This document shows, piece after piece, positions 7,419-15,044 of a stretch of 18,276 nucleotides of DNA. Positions within the stretch are counted from its first letter, which is position 1. Each line of letters starts with the position of its first letter. Source of the DNA: Bacteroidota bacterium (lineage in GTDB: Bacteria > Bacteroidota > Bacteroidia > Bacteroidales > UBA12481). Made by a program: the position numbers and the translations under genes. The DNA lies in assembly GCA_030592205.1 (NCBI GenBank), contig JAUVKA010000018.1, positions 1-18,276 on the forward strand. Reading direction: 5' to 3'. The notes below the pieces were generated by a model. The model worked only from the letters and a program-made list of their open reading frames with translations. It was not told the DNA's origin and ran no database searches.

Positions 7419-7865
7419 TTAAAGTTTTACTACGGTTCCTTCCTGTGCCTCAATGGCTTTTACAGCAGATTCCGAGAAAGCGTGAGCAGTGACCTCAAGC
7501 TTCATGGTTAGGGTTCCTTGACCTAAAATTTTCACCAGAGTATTTTTTCTAGCCAGCCCAGCGGCAACAATCGTTTCCACATCAATACTAGTCAGGGAAT
7601 CCCTCTCGGCAAGTGCTTGTAATGCACTAACATTAACTCCCTTATATTCCTTCCGGTTAATATTCGTAAACCCGAATTTGGGTACACGTCTTTGAAGAGG
7701 CATCTGCCCACCTTCAAACCCAATTTTACGGGAATAGCCCGATCGGGATTGTTGACCTTTATGTCCGCGTGTGGATGTTCCCCCACGTCCTGATCCCTGG
7801 CCACGACCAACTCGTTTATTTGGGTGTGAATGACCTTCTGCCGGTTTTAAATTTGTTAAATCCAT
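7419..7865 (-). CDS. rplO: 50S ribosomal protein L15
   Basis: L15 is a late-assembly large-subunit protein whose extended N-terminus threads into 23S rRNA. The 148-residue product shows the Gly/Arg-rich extension KRVGRGQGSGRGGTSTRGHK (17-36), then GFEGGQMPLQRRVPKFGF, followed by the globular C-terminal domain ending in AIEAQEGTVVKL. Motifs and length are normal for the family. It follows rpmD after 27 nt and precedes secY by 4 nt, as in nearly all bacterial spc operons. Confidence 0.98.
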   Translation of the reverse strand: MDLTNLKPAEGHSHPNKRVGRGQGSGRGGTSTRGHKGQQSRSGYSRKIGFEGGQMPLQRRVPKFGFTNINRKEYKGVNVSALQALAERDSLTSIDVETIVAAGLARKNTLVKILGQGTLTMKLEVTAHAFSESAVKAIEAQEGTVVKL

Positions 7866-7892
7866 TTCCTTAACGTCGTTACAAATTACCGA

Positions 7893-8072
7893 TTAAATAT
7901 CCTCAACTGCTATCAAGTGCCTCACCTTTGCAACCATTCCCTTGATTTGCGGGGTGGCTTCAACTTCAACGGTAGCACTAATCCGGTTCAAACCGAGTGC
8001 TTGCAATGTGAGCTTCTGGCGTTCAGTACTACCAATCTTACTCCTAGTTTGTTTGATCCTTATCTTTGCCAT
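7893..8072 (-). CDS. rpmD: 50S ribosomal protein L30
   Basis: A 59-codon gene fills the gap between rpsE and rplO, from ATG at 8070-8072 to TAA at 7893-7895. The product begins MAKIRIKQTRSKIGSTERQK and continues with the L30 core LQALGLNRISATVEVEATPQ and GMVAKVRHLI. L30 is a small bacterial-type large-subunit protein on the solvent side near 5S rRNA contacts. Length and start are exactly as expected, and the rpsE-rpmD-rplO order confirms the call. Confidence 0.97.
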   Translation of the reverse strand: MAKIRIKQTRSKIGSTERQKLTLQALGLNRISATVEVEATPQIKGMVAKVRHLIAVEDI

Positions 8073-8089
8073 GACAGCTGAATTTCCTG

Positions 8090-8605
8090 TTAACCATTAA
8101 ATACTTTGTTCATAGATACTCCTCGATGCTGAGCTACTGTAAAGGCATCCCGCAATTCGATCAAAGCTTCCATTGTAGCCTTTACCAGGTTATGGGGATT
8201 TGATGATCCCTTGGATTTGGCCAGAACATCTTTTATACCAACACTCTCCAGAACAGCACGCATGGCACCACCTGCCTTAACTCCAGTTCCACTGGAAGCC
8301 GGCTTTAGCCAAACAGTTGCTCCTCCGTATTTAGCAATTTGTTCGTGAGGAATAGTTCCTTTATAAATCGGAACTTTTATGAGGTTCTTTTTTGCTGCCT
8401 CTACTCCTTTTGCTATAGCGGTTGTTACTTCATTTGCCTTTCCCAGACCCCAACCAACAACTCCATCTTCATTACCAACCACTACGATAGCGGAGAAACT
8501 AAAATTACGTCCACCTTTTGTAACCTTCGTTACCCGGTTGATCGCAACTAAACGGTCCTTTAACTCTAAATCGCTGGTTTTTACTTTTCTAACACTTGTA
8601 GCCAT
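8090..8605 (-). CDS. rpsE: 30S ribosomal protein S5
   Basis: The 171-residue protein contains the S5 N-terminal double-stranded-RNA-binding-like domain with RVTKVTKGGRNFSFSAIVVV and GWGLGKANEV (about 24-60). The C-terminal domain contains GTIPHEQIAKYGGATVWLKP and the conserved GTGVKAGGAMRAVLE stretch. S5 helps mRNA entry and unwinding and affects decoding fidelity. The loop KVTKGGR is where spectinomycin-resistance changes map in E. coli; it appears wild type here. It follows rplR after 6 nt and precedes rpmD by 17 nt. Confidence 0.98.
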   Translation of the reverse strand: MATSVRKVKTSDLELKDRLVAINRVTKVTKGGRNFSFSAIVVVGNEDGVVGWGLGKANEVTTAIAKGVEAAKKNLIKVPIYKGTIPHEQIAKYGGATVWLKPASSGTGVKAGGAMRAVLESVGIKDVLAKSKGSSNPHNLVKATMEALIELRDAFTVAQHRGVSMNKVFNG

Positions 8606-8611
8606 AATGCT

Positions 8612-8971
8612 TTAGAATTTTAGTCCGCCTTTCCTTGCGGCATCAGCTAATGATTTAATTCTTCCGTGATACAAAAAACCATTGCGGTCGAAAACGACTT
8701 TGCTAATTCCCTTTTCCAAGGCTTTTTCTGCAAGGCGAGTCCCAACCAATTTGGCTTGTTCACTTTTATTTATTCCTGTTTTCTGTGCAATTTCCTTTTC
8801 AAGGCTTGAGGCAGCAACCAGTGTATTTCCTGACAAGTCATCAACAACCTGAATAGAAATATGGCGATTGCTTCTAAAAACTGATACCCTTGGACAATCA
8901 CCTGTCCCGGATAGGTTTTTCCTAATCCTCTTTTTTATTTTCAGTCTGCGATCACGCTTTGATAAAGCCAT
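8612..8971 (-). CDS. rplR: 50S ribosomal protein L18
   Basis: L18 is a 5S rRNA-binding protein of the central protuberance. The 119-residue product has the basic N-terminus MALSKRDRRLKIKKRIRKNL, the core PRVSVFRSNRHISIQVVDD, the KLVGTRLAEKALEKGI helix, and the C-terminal VVFDRNGFLYHGRIKSLADA followed by ARKGGLKF. Length is typical. The gap to rplF upstream is 34 nt and AT-rich but shows no promoter or terminator I can support; rpsE starts 6 nt further downstream. Confidence 0.98.
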   Translation of the reverse strand: MALSKRDRRLKIKKRIRKNLSGTGDCPRVSVFRSNRHISIQVVDDLSGNTLVAASSLEKEIAQKTGINKSEQAKLVGTRLAEKALEKGISKVVFDRNGFLYHGRIKSLADAARKGGLKF

Positions 8972-9005
8972 TTTATTCTTCTTTTAATCTTATTTATTCT
9001 AATTA

Positions 9006-9563
9006 TTAGGTCGTTGCACCAGCTTTACCAGCTTTCCGACGAATCTCTTCACCTTCAAACTTGATTCCTTTGCCTTTATAAGGTTCCGGAGGACGAAAAG
9101 ATCGAATTTTAGCTGCAACCTGACCAATTAGCTGCTTATCAATACTTTTAAGTGTAATGACAGGATTACTCCTTCTTTCAGTTAATGCTTCGATTTTGAC
9201 TTCGGGTGGTAACTGAAGGAAAATTGGATGGGAATATCCCAGATTTAGTTCCAGCAGCTGGCCGTTTGTAGTTGCTTTGTATCCAACGCCGACCAATACC
9301 TGCTTGATTTCGTATCCTTTTGATACTCCCTCAATCATATTAGCGATCAACGAGCGGTATAATCCGTGCAAAGATCTGTGCCTTTTACTATCTGTTGGAC
9401 GTGTAACCTTAAGAGTCCCGTTTTCAATCTTCACTTCAAGCTCAGGATCAACTTTCTGGGTTAACACCCCCAAAGCTCCTTTCACCTCAACAGTGTTATC
9501 CTCCTTCACCTCAACAGTGACACCTTCAGGTACGGTTATGGGTAATTTACCTATTCGTGACAT
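9006..9563 (-). CDS. rplF: 50S ribosomal protein L6
   Basis: The 185-residue product is built of two related L6 domains and starts MSRIGKLPITVPEGVTVEVK. The C-terminal family signature is RPPEPYKGKGIKFEGEEIRR (about 157-176), and the protein ends in AGKAGATT. L6 binds 23S rRNA next to the sarcin-ricin loop and is needed for efficient GTPase-factor function. Length and motifs are normal. It follows rpsH after 17 nt. Confidence 0.98.
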   Translation of the reverse strand: MSRIGKLPITVPEGVTVEVKEDNTVEVKGALGVLTQKVDPELEVKIENGTLKVTRPTDSKRHRSLHGLYRSLIANMIEGVSKGYEIKQVLVGVGYKATTNGQLLELNLGYSHPIFLQLPPEVKIEALTERRSNPVITLKSIDKQLIGQVAAKIRSFRPPEPYKGKGIKFEGEEIRRKAGKAGATT

Positions 9564-9580
9564 GGAATTTAAATCTTATT

Positions 9581-9976
9581 TTAATAGACGTAACACAAAA
9601 CTTCACCCCCAACATTTTCCTTACTTGCCTCTTTATTGGTCATCACTCCTCTTGATGTGGAGAGAATTGCAATCCCAAGGCCGTTCAAGACACGGGGCAT
9701 ACTATCAATACTTGCGTACTTACGCAATCCTGGCTTACTAATTCTTTTTATTGCCTTAATAGCCGGCGCCTTAGATACAGGGTGGTATTTCAGAGCAATT
9801 CGAATAACTCCTTGTTTGGAGTCATCCTCAAATTTATAACTCAGGATATATCCTTTCTCAAAAAGGATTTTTGTAATCTCTTTCTTTAGGTTAGAAGCAG
9901 GTATTTCTACCACTTTATGCTTCGCCATAATGGCGTTACGTACGCGGGTCAAATAATCTGCAATCGGATCTGTCAT
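9581..9976 (-). CDS. rpsH: 30S ribosomal protein S8
   Basis: S8 is a primary binder of the central domain of 16S rRNA. The 131-residue protein starts MTDPIADYLTRVRNAIMAKH. It contains KRISKPGLRKYASIDSMPRV and ends with the S8 signature LSTSRGVMTNKEASKENVGG leading to EVLCYVY. In E. coli S8 also represses the spc operon by binding near the rplE start; I cannot confirm or exclude an equivalent site from the short gaps here. It lies 18 nt after rpsN and 17 nt before rplF. Confidence 0.98.
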   Translation of the reverse strand: MTDPIADYLTRVRNAIMAKHKVVEIPASNLKKEITKILFEKGYILSYKFEDDSKQGVIRIALKYHPVSKAPAIKAIKRISKPGLRKYASIDSMPRVLNGLGIAILSTSRGVMTNKEASKENVGGEVLCYVY

Positions 9977-9994
9977 TATTGTATTGATTAAAAA

Positions 9995-10264
9995 TTACCA
10001 ACTTGCTTTTTTAATTCCCGGAATCAACCCTGAAGAGGCCATTTGTCGAAAGGTAATCCTACTGATTCCAAACTGACGCATATAACCTTTAGGCCTTCCA
10101 GTTAGGCCGCACCTGTTATGCAAGCGGACAGGTGATGCATTTCGAGGGAGTTTGCTTAATCCTTCATAATCCCCATCAGCCTTCAATTGGGCCCGCTTTT
10201 CAGCATATTTTTCCACTAATTTTTTCCGCTTTACCTCGCGGGCTTTCATGGATTCTTTAGCCAT
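9995..10264 (-). CDS. rpsN: 30S ribosomal protein S14, zinc-free form
   Basis: The 89-residue protein is the S14 type without a zinc ribbon. It has a long basic N-terminal region (MAKESMKAREVKRKKLVEKY), the segment KLPRNASPVRLHNRCGLTGR, and the end GLIPGIKKASW. The CxxC pairs of the 61-residue zinc form are absent, and Cys52 is the only cysteine. S14 sits in the 30S head and is required for late assembly. Position between rplE (12 nt upstream) and rpsH is standard. Confidence 0.98.
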   Translation of the reverse strand: MAKESMKAREVKRKKLVEKYAEKRAQLKADGDYEGLSKLPRNASPVRLHNRCGLTGRPKGYMRQFGISRITFRQMASSGLIPGIKKASW

Positions 10265-10276
10265 AACTACTTCTTG

Positions 10277-10825
10277 TTAATTTTTTTTAAACGGTAAGCC
10301 AAATTTCTTCAGCAATGCCAATCCTTCTTCATCGCTATTGGCTGAAGTAACAAAAGAAACTTCAAGCCCGATTATAGAATGGATCTTATCTATCTCAATT
10401 TCCTGAAAAATGATTTGTTCAGTGATTCCAAGAGTGTAATTTCCACGGCCATCCAGTTTTGCAGCGATCCCATTGAAGTCTCTAATTCGGGGCAGCGCAA
10501 CTGATATCAGTCGTTCCAGGAATTCGTACATACGCTCCCGGCGAAGGGTAACCTTAACACCGATTGGCATTTTCTTACGAAGCTTGAAATTAGATATGTC
10601 TTTCTTAGAAAGAGTCTGGATAGCTTTTTGACCAGCTATGGCAGTCAACTCACTCTGAGCAACCTCTATCATTTTTTTGTCGGCAATAGCACGCCCCACA
10701 CCCTGATTGAGAACAATCTTCTCCAGACGCGGAACCTGCATAACTGACTTATAGTCAAACTCTTTAACCAGAGCAGGTGTTATCTCCTCCAGGTATTTTT
10801 TCTTAAGGCTAGGTGTATAGTCCAT
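10277..10825 (-). CDS. rplE: 50S ribosomal protein L5
   Basis: L5 binds 5S rRNA and forms part of the central protuberance, contacting P-site tRNA and the 30S head. The 182-residue product contains MQVPRLEKIVLNQGVGRAIA (about 29-48), the KISNF-like KKDISNFKLRKKMPIGVKVT, RDFNGIAAKLDGRGNYTLGI, and a C-terminus ending ALLKKFGLPFKKN. Its start overlaps the rplX stop by one base in a TAATG junction, suggesting translational coupling. Length is normal (E. coli 179). Confidence 0.98.
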   Translation of the reverse strand: MDYTPSLKKKYLEEITPALVKEFDYKSVMQVPRLEKIVLNQGVGRAIADKKMIEVAQSELTAIAGQKAIQTLSKKDISNFKLRKKMPIGVKVTLRRERMYEFLERLISVALPRIRDFNGIAAKLDGRGNYTLGITEQIIFQEIEIDKIHSIIGLEVSFVTSANSDEEGLALLKKFGLPFKKN

Positions 10826-11148
10826 TACTTAATTTCCTCTCCAGATTTTTTAGCAAATCGCACCAATTTACCCTTGTTATTCAGTCGCCTTCCAATTTTT
10901 GTGGGCTTTCCATCCGACGGATCAACAAGCATAAGGTTTGAAATATGAATTGGGGCTTCAGTTTTAAGAATACCTCCTTGTGGCGTATCCGTATTGGGTT
11001 TTGTATGCTTGGATGCCATATTAACCCCTTCCACGATAGCTCTGTTTTTTGTACGCAGAACTTCCAGGACCCGGCCCTGCTGGCCTTTCGAATTACCTGC
11101 CGTTACCATAACGGTATCGCCTTTTTTGATATGTAGCTTTTTTTGCAT
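10825..11148 (-). CDS. rplX: 50S ribosomal protein L24
   Basis: L24 initiates 50S assembly by binding the 5' part of 23S rRNA, and it lies at the tunnel exit. The 107-residue protein carries a KOW motif in HIKKGDTVMVTAGNSKGQQG (about 6-25), then RVLEVLRTKNRAIVEGVNMA, the segment APIHISNLMLVDPSDGKPTK, and a basic C-terminus. Length is normal. The gap after rplN is 17 nt, and the stop codon shares its last base with the rplE start. Confidence 0.98.
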   Translation of the reverse strand: MQKKLHIKKGDTVMVTAGNSKGQQGRVLEVLRTKNRAIVEGVNMASKHTKPNTDTPQGGILKTEAPIHISNLMLVDPSDGKPTKIGRRLNNKGKLVRFAKKSGEEIK

Positions 11149-11165
11149 TATCCCAGTTTTTCCTC

Positions 11166-11531
11166 TTACAATACTTCGGGTGCCAATGAAACGATCTTCA
11201 TATACTTTTCCCTTAATTCTCTGGCAACGGGCCCAAATATCCTGGTTCCACGAATTTCACCGGCAGCATTGAGCAAAACACAAGCATTATCATCGAAACG
11301 AATATAAGAACCATCCTGACGACGGATTTCTTTACGCGTTCTGACAACAACTGCTCTGGTTACCGTTCCTTTTTTCAGCTCTCCACCCGGAGAGGCTGAT
11401 TTGACAGTCACAACGATATTATCTCCAATTGAAGCATATCTTTTACCGGTACCACCCAAAACACGGATACACAGCACTTCTTTTCCGCCGCTGTTATCGG
11501 CTACCAATAATCTGCTTTCTTGCTGTATCAT
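11166..11531 (-). CDS. rplN: 50S ribosomal protein L14
   Basis: The 121-residue protein starts MIQQESRLLVADNSGGKEVL and includes the L14 signature around GDNIVVTVKSASPGGELKKG, then AVVVRTRKEIRRQDGSYIRF, DDNACVLLN, GTRIFGPVARELREKYMKIV, and ends SLAPEVL. L14 binds 23S rRNA and forms an intersubunit bridge with 16S helix 14. Length is one residue less than the E. coli protein. It follows rpsQ after 2 nt and precedes rplX by 17 nt. Confidence 0.98.
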   Translation of the reverse strand: MIQQESRLLVADNSGGKEVLCIRVLGGTGKRYASIGDNIVVTVKSASPGGELKKGTVTRAVVVRTRKEIRRQDGSYIRFDDNACVLLNAAGEIRGTRIFGPVARELREKYMKIVSLAPEVL

Positions 11532-11533
11532 GG

Positions 11534-11794
11534 CTACTTAACCTTTTCAATAATTTCCACTAGTCTCCAGTTCTTATTCTTGCTCAATGGGCGGGTTTCC
11601 ATTATCCGAACCAAATCACCTTCATCGCAGGTATTTTCAGCATCATGAGCAACGAACCTGGTAGTTTTGTTGACAAACTTACCATAAATGGGGTGTTTCA
11701 CTTTACGTTTTACTGCCACCACAATGGACTTTTCCATCTTGTTACTGAGAACAATCCCAATACGCTCTTTCCTAAGGTTTCTCTTACCTTCCAT
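11534..11794 (-). CDS. rpsQ: 30S ribosomal protein S17
   Basis: S17 is an early-assembly OB-fold protein that binds the 5' domain of 16S rRNA. The 86-residue sequence has the core RIGIVLSNKMEKSIVVAVKR, the HPIYGKFVNKTTRFVAHDAE segment, DEGDLVRIMETRPLSKNKNW, and ends RLVEIIEKVK. Motifs and length are normal for the bacterial protein. It lies 2 nt after rpmC and 2 nt before rplN, one of the tightest parts of the cluster. Confidence 0.98.
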   Translation of the reverse strand: MEGKRNLRKERIGIVLSNKMEKSIVVAVKRKVKHPIYGKFVNKTTRFVAHDAENTCDEGDLVRIMETRPLSKNKNWRLVEIIEKVK

Positions 11795-11796
11795 GG

Positions 11797-12006
11797 CTAT
11801 TCGCTTTTCTGATTTTCACTTTGAGGCCTTCTATTCAATTCTGTTTTCATGCGAGCAATCAGCCTGCGTGAGAAACGGATTTGTAAAGGATTATCGAGAG
11901 GGGAAACTGCATGGTTCATTTTCATCCGTGCGAGACTAACCTCCTCCGTATCTAACCTTTCTTCCAGCTCTTTACTGGACAATTCGCGAATTTCAGATAT
12001 TTTCAT
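11797..12006 (-). CDS. rpmC: 50S ribosomal protein L29
   Basis: The 69-residue product is a two-helix L29 protein: MKISEIRELSSKELEERLDT, then an amphipathic helix with NPLQIRFSRRLIARMKTELN and a short polar tail (RRPQSENQKSE). L29 sits at the polypeptide exit next to L23, near the trigger-factor docking site. The ATG at 12006 shares one base with the rplP stop in a TAATG junction, which suggests translational coupling. Length is slightly above the E. coli protein (63). Confidence 0.96.
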   Translation of the reverse strand: MKISEIRELSSKELEERLDTEEVSLARMKMNHAVSPLDNPLQIRFSRRLIARMKTELNRRPQSENQKSE

Positions 12007-12440
12007 TATTCGTTATTTGAACTTTCAACATAATCACGCCGGACAACAAATCTTGTTTTCACCGGTAATTTCTGAGCAGCTAAGCGCATAGCTTCGCGAG
12101 CGACCTCCAGGGGCACTCCATCTGCTTCAAACAATACTCTTCCCGGGCTAACACGAGCCACGAATCCGGCAGGTGCTCCTTTCCCTTTACCCATCCTAAC
12201 CTCTGCAGGTTTTTTAGTAATGGGTTTGTCGGGAAATATCCGGATCCAGATTTGTCCCTGGCGTTGCATGTAACGAGTTACAGCAACACGAGCTGCTTCA
12301 ATCTGTCTACCGGTCATCCAGGTAGTTTCCAGAGATTTGATCCCAAAAGATCCGAAAGCAAGCTGGTGGCCACGCTGGGCATTACCCTTCATGACGCCTT
12401 TTTGCTGCCTTCTGAATTTAGTCTTTTTCGGTTGTAACAT
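12006..12440 (-). CDS. rplP: 50S ribosomal protein L16
   Basis: L16 binds near the A site and helps align tRNA acceptor ends. The 144-residue sequence starts MLQPKKTKFRRQQKGVMKGN and contains the L16 signatures around RYMQRQGQIWIRIFPDKPIT and RMGKGKGAPAGFVARVSPGR, ending in the basic LPVKTRFVVRR segment with an acidic tip. Length is normal (E. coli 136). An AAAGGA stretch lies shortly upstream of the ATG, one of the few Shine-Dalgarno-like sequences in the window. It is 23 nt from the rpsC stop. Confidence 0.98.
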   Translation of the reverse strand: MLQPKKTKFRRQQKGVMKGNAQRGHQLAFGSFGIKSLETTWMTGRQIEAARVAVTRYMQRQGQIWIRIFPDKPITKKPAEVRMGKGKGAPAGFVARVSPGRVLFEADGVPLEVAREAMRLAAQKLPVKTRFVVRRDYVESSNNE

Positions 12441-12463
12441 TATGGTATCCTTTTAACCGAAGA

Positions 12464-13156
12464 TTATCCTCTTCTTTTCTTAAATCCTTTTTTAACATTC
12501 TTTGCTCCAACATTTGGAGAAAGATCCCTCTTACCATACACTTCGCCCTTACAGATCCAGACTTTTATGCCAGTGGTGCCTACCTTAGTATTGGCTTCTG
12601 CCAGTGCATAATCAATATCTGCCCGTAATGTATGAAGCGGGGTACGGCCTTCCTTATACATCTCAGACCTTGCCATTTCAGCTCCATTGAGTCGTCCTGA
12701 AATCAACACTTTGATCCCTTCAGCACCCATTCTCATGGTAGATGCAATAGCCATCTTAATGGCTCTTCTATAAGCTATACGGCCTTCGACCTGACGAGCG
12801 ATGTTATTTGCAACGATCATGGCGTCAAGTTCAGGTCTTTTAATCTCGAAAATATTAATTTGAACTTCTTTTTTCGTGATCTTTTTCAATTCTTCTTTCA
12901 GCTTATCAACCTCCTGGCCTCCCTTGCCAATAATAATACCCGGGCGTGCTGTATGCACTGTGATCGTTATCAACTTTAATGTACGTTCAATAATGATCTT
13001 TGAAATGCTGGCCTTTGCCAATCGGGCATTGAGGTATTCACGAATTTTATGGTCTTCAATAAGTTTAGCGCCAAAATCCTTGCCTCCAAACCAGTTTGAA
13101 TCCCATCCATTGATGATACCCAGACGATTGCTGATAGGGTTTACTTTTTGTCCCAT
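12464..13156 (-). CDS. rpsC: 30S ribosomal protein S3
   Basis: S3 lies at the mRNA entry channel and has helicase-like activity together with S4 and S5. The 230-residue protein starts MGQKVNPISNRLGIINGWDS. It contains a KH domain with the GKGG loop (RPGIIIGKGGQEVDKLKEEL, 71-90) and the C-terminal segment MRMGAEGIKVLISGRLNGAE. Next come ARSEMYKEGRTPLHTLRADI and the IKVWICKGEVYGKRD motif, ending in a basic KKGFKKRRG tail. Length is typical. It directly abuts rplV: the rplV stop ends at the base next to the rpsC start codon or within one base of it. Confidence 0.98.
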   Translation of the reverse strand: MGQKVNPISNRLGIINGWDSNWFGGKDFGAKLIEDHKIREYLNARLAKASISKIIIERTLKLITITVHTARPGIIIGKGGQEVDKLKEELKKITKKEVQINIFEIKRPELDAMIVANNIARQVEGRIAYRRAIKMAIASTMRMGAEGIKVLISGRLNGAEMARSEMYKEGRTPLHTLRADIDYALAEANTKVGTTGIKVWICKGEVYGKRDLSPNVGAKNVKKGFKKRRG

Positions 13157-13579
13157 TTATGCGTCAGTTTTTTCTTCTTGTTTCGTACTATCCAGATAAA
13201 TGGTTACATGGTTTGAACGCTTCTTGATTCGGTGCGCACGTCCTTGCGGAGCGGGTCGCAAACGTTTCAGAACACGGCCGGAATCCACGTATACCTCTTT
13301 AACATACAAATTGATATCTTCAATTCGTACGTCTTCATTTTTGGCCTGCCAGTTTGCAATTGCGGACATTAGAAGTTTTTCCAGTTTTATACTGGCTTCC
13401 TTCGGATGGAAATGAAGCATGTTTAATGCTTTGTTCACCTCCACGCCACGAATCATATCAGCCACCAGGCGCATCTTCCGGGGAGAAGTAGGATTATTTC
13501 GCAACATGGCGAAATACTGAACTTTCATCTCATCCTTATTACTTTGTGCTATTTCATGCTTTCTAGAACCCATTTTCAA
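13157..13579 (-). CDS. rplV: 50S ribosomal protein L22
   Basis: L22 lines the nascent-peptide tunnel. The 140-residue product has the core NNPTSPRKMRLVADMIRGVE, NIANWQ-like AIANWQAKNEDVRIEDINLY, and the long beta-hairpin GRVLKRLRPAPQGRAHRIKK (about 104-123) that reaches the tunnel constriction, where macrolide-resistance changes arise in other bacteria. An N-terminal extension of about 22 residues precedes the core. Start choice is uncertain: ATG at 13579 gives MKMGSRK, and a second ATG at 13573 gives MGSRK, which resembles common Bacteroidota L22 starts. The gap to rpsS is 42 nt with nothing recognisable in it. Confidence 0.97.
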   Translation of the reverse strand: MKMGSRKHEIAQSNKDEMKVQYFAMLRNNPTSPRKMRLVADMIRGVEVNKALNMLHFHPKEASIKLEKLLMSAIANWQAKNEDVRIEDINLYVKEVYVDSGRVLKRLRPAPQGRAHRIKKRSNHVTIYLDSTKQEEKTDA

Positions 13580-13621
13580 TTGGCTTTACTATTTTTCAAT
13601 CTTGCTTTTTATCTCGTGGGT

Positions 13622-13891
13622 TTATCTTTTCTTATTTCCTGCATGTCCCCTGAAAATCCTGGTCGGAGCAAATTCACCCAATTTATGTCCTACCATGTTT
13701 TCAGTGATATAAACAGGAATAAATTTGTTTCCATTATGTACCGCTATGGTATGACCAACAAATTCCGGTGGTATAATGGAGCGGCGGGCCCAAGTTTTCA
13801 CAACCGACTTTTTACCTGTTTCAGACATAGCCAGAATCTTCTTTTCCAGCTTGAATTCTATATAGGGACCTTTTTTAAGTGAACGGCTCAT
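13622..13891 (-). CDS. rpsS: 30S ribosomal protein S19
   Basis: S19 is a 30S head protein that contacts S13 and forms intersubunit bridge B1a. The 89-residue sequence begins MSRSLKKGPYIEFKLEKKIL and includes the family motif TWARRSIIPPEFVGHTIAVH, then NGNKFIPVYITENMVGHKLG, and ends EFAPTRIFRGHAGNKKR. Length and motifs are normal. The order rplB-rpsS-rplV is universal in the S10 operon; the gaps are 20 nt to rplB and 42 nt to rplV. Confidence 0.98.
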   Translation of the reverse strand: MSRSLKKGPYIEFKLEKKILAMSETGKKSVVKTWARRSIIPPEFVGHTIAVHNGNKFIPVYITENMVGHKLGEFAPTRIFRGHAGNKKR

Positions 13892-13911
13892 AATCTCGCA
13901 GAATTTCTGAA

Positions 13912-14733
13912 TTACTTACGTTTTTCGAGAATAAATTTATTTGATGCTTTCTTTTTGGATCGGGTTTTAAATCCCTTTGCCAATACGCCTGTACGCGAGC
14001 GAGGATGTCCTCCTGACGCACGGCCTTCTCCCCCACCCATTGGGTGATCTACCGGGTTCATCGCAACCCCACGAACACGAGGGCGACGACCTAACCATCT
14101 AGAACGACCTGCTTTCCCGGAACGTTCCAGACCATGATCTGAATTTGAAACTGTACCAATGGTGGCACGACAAGTAACAAGTATTAGTCTGGACTCGCCT
14201 GAGGGCATTTTCAGAATTGCATATTTTCCTTCTCTGGAAACCAACTGAGCATATGCTCCAGCGCTCCTGGCCATAACACCACCCGCACCAGGACGAAGTT
14301 CAATATTATGCACTACTGTACCCAGTGGAATATCTCCTAAAGGAAGTGTATTACCTACCTCAGGTGCTATGCCTTTGCCAGAAAGAACTTCCTGGCCAAC
14401 TTCGATACCTGTTGGTGCAATTATATAACGCTTCTCACCATCTACATAATTCAACAATGCAATACGTGCAGTACGATTTGGATCATACTCAATACTCGCC
14501 ACTTTTGCGGGAATACCGTCCTTGTCTCTTTTAAAATCAATCAAACGATAACGACGCTTATGACCTCCACCTAATTGGCGAACAGTCATCTTGCCCCTGT
14601 TATTCCGTCCTCCACTCTTCTTCATGGGCCTTAACAAAGACTTCTCCGGTACCGATTTGGTAATCTCATCAAAGCTACTAATGACTTTCGTTCTTTGACC
14701 CGGAGTTACTGGTTTAAATTTTCTTACTGCCAT
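13912..14733 (-). CDS. rplB: 50S ribosomal protein L2
   Basis: L2 is essential for subunit association and peptidyl-transferase centre assembly. The 273-residue protein starts MAVRKFKPVTPGQRTKVISS and contains the RNA-binding domain GGGHKRRYRLIDFKRDKDGI (55-74). The C-terminal signature GVAMNPVDHPMGGGEGRASG (222-241) carries His230, matching E. coli His229. A basic C-terminal tail ends FILEKRK. Length equals that of E. coli L2. It follows rplW after 8 nt and precedes rpsS by 20 nt. Confidence 0.99.
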   Translation of the reverse strand: MAVRKFKPVTPGQRTKVISSFDEITKSVPEKSLLRPMKKSGGRNNRGKMTVRQLGGGHKRRYRLIDFKRDKDGIPAKVASIEYDPNRTARIALLNYVDGEKRYIIAPTGIEVGQEVLSGKGIAPEVGNTLPLGDIPLGTVVHNIELRPGAGGVMARSAGAYAQLVSREGKYAILKMPSGESRLILVTCRATIGTVSNSDHGLERSGKAGRSRWLGRRPRVRGVAMNPVDHPMGGGEGRASGGHPRSRTGVLAKGFKTRSKKKASNKFILEKRK

Positions 14734-14741
14734 TTTCTATA

Positions 14742-15032
14742 TTAGATATTGCTGTAAAAATCAATCTTATCTCCCTCAATCAGGGTTACGATAGCCTTTT
14801 TATAAGCAGCAGCCTTACCCTGAACAACACCTGTACGCGAAAATCGCGACTTGGCTTTGCCACCATACCTCAATGTATTAATGTTAATTACGCTAACATC
14901 ATACATTTCCTCAATCGCATTTTTAATTTCAATTTTATTTGCCTGCCTCTCAACGATAAAGCCAAATTGATTCCGCTTTTCGCTGAGTTCGGTCATTTTT
15001 TCCGTAACGATTGGTTTTATTAAAACACTCAT
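14742..15032 (-). CDS. rplW: 50S ribosomal protein L23
   Basis: The 96-residue protein matches L23: MSVLIKPIVTEKMTELSEKR, then FIVERQANKIEIKNAIEEMY, VSVININTLRYGGKAKSRFS and AAYKKAIVTLIEGDKIDFYS. L23 sits at the tunnel exit and is the docking point for trigger factor and SRP. Glu11 of PIVTEK corresponds to the docking Glu of E. coli L23 (Glu18). Length is normal. It is 12 nt downstream of rplD and 8 nt upstream of rplB. Confidence 0.98.
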   Translation of the reverse strand: MSVLIKPIVTEKMTELSEKRNQFGFIVERQANKIEIKNAIEEMYDVSVININTLRYGGKAKSRFSRTGVVQGKAAAYKKAIVTLIEGDKIDFYSNI

Positions 15033-15044
15033 GACAAACAGTTC

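Noticed and set aside
9843..9854. Perfect 12-bp palindrome AGGATATATCCT in rpsH
   Set aside because: It encodes conserved S8 residues, is isolated and has no partner site; it is expected by chance in a window of this size.
9829..9861. TAnnTTTG-like promoter (TAAATTTG at 9836-9829) with TTG upstream, inside rpsH
   Set aside because: The spacer is 22 nt, slightly too long, and the site lies in conserved S8 coding sequence in the middle of a compact operon; a chance match is likely.
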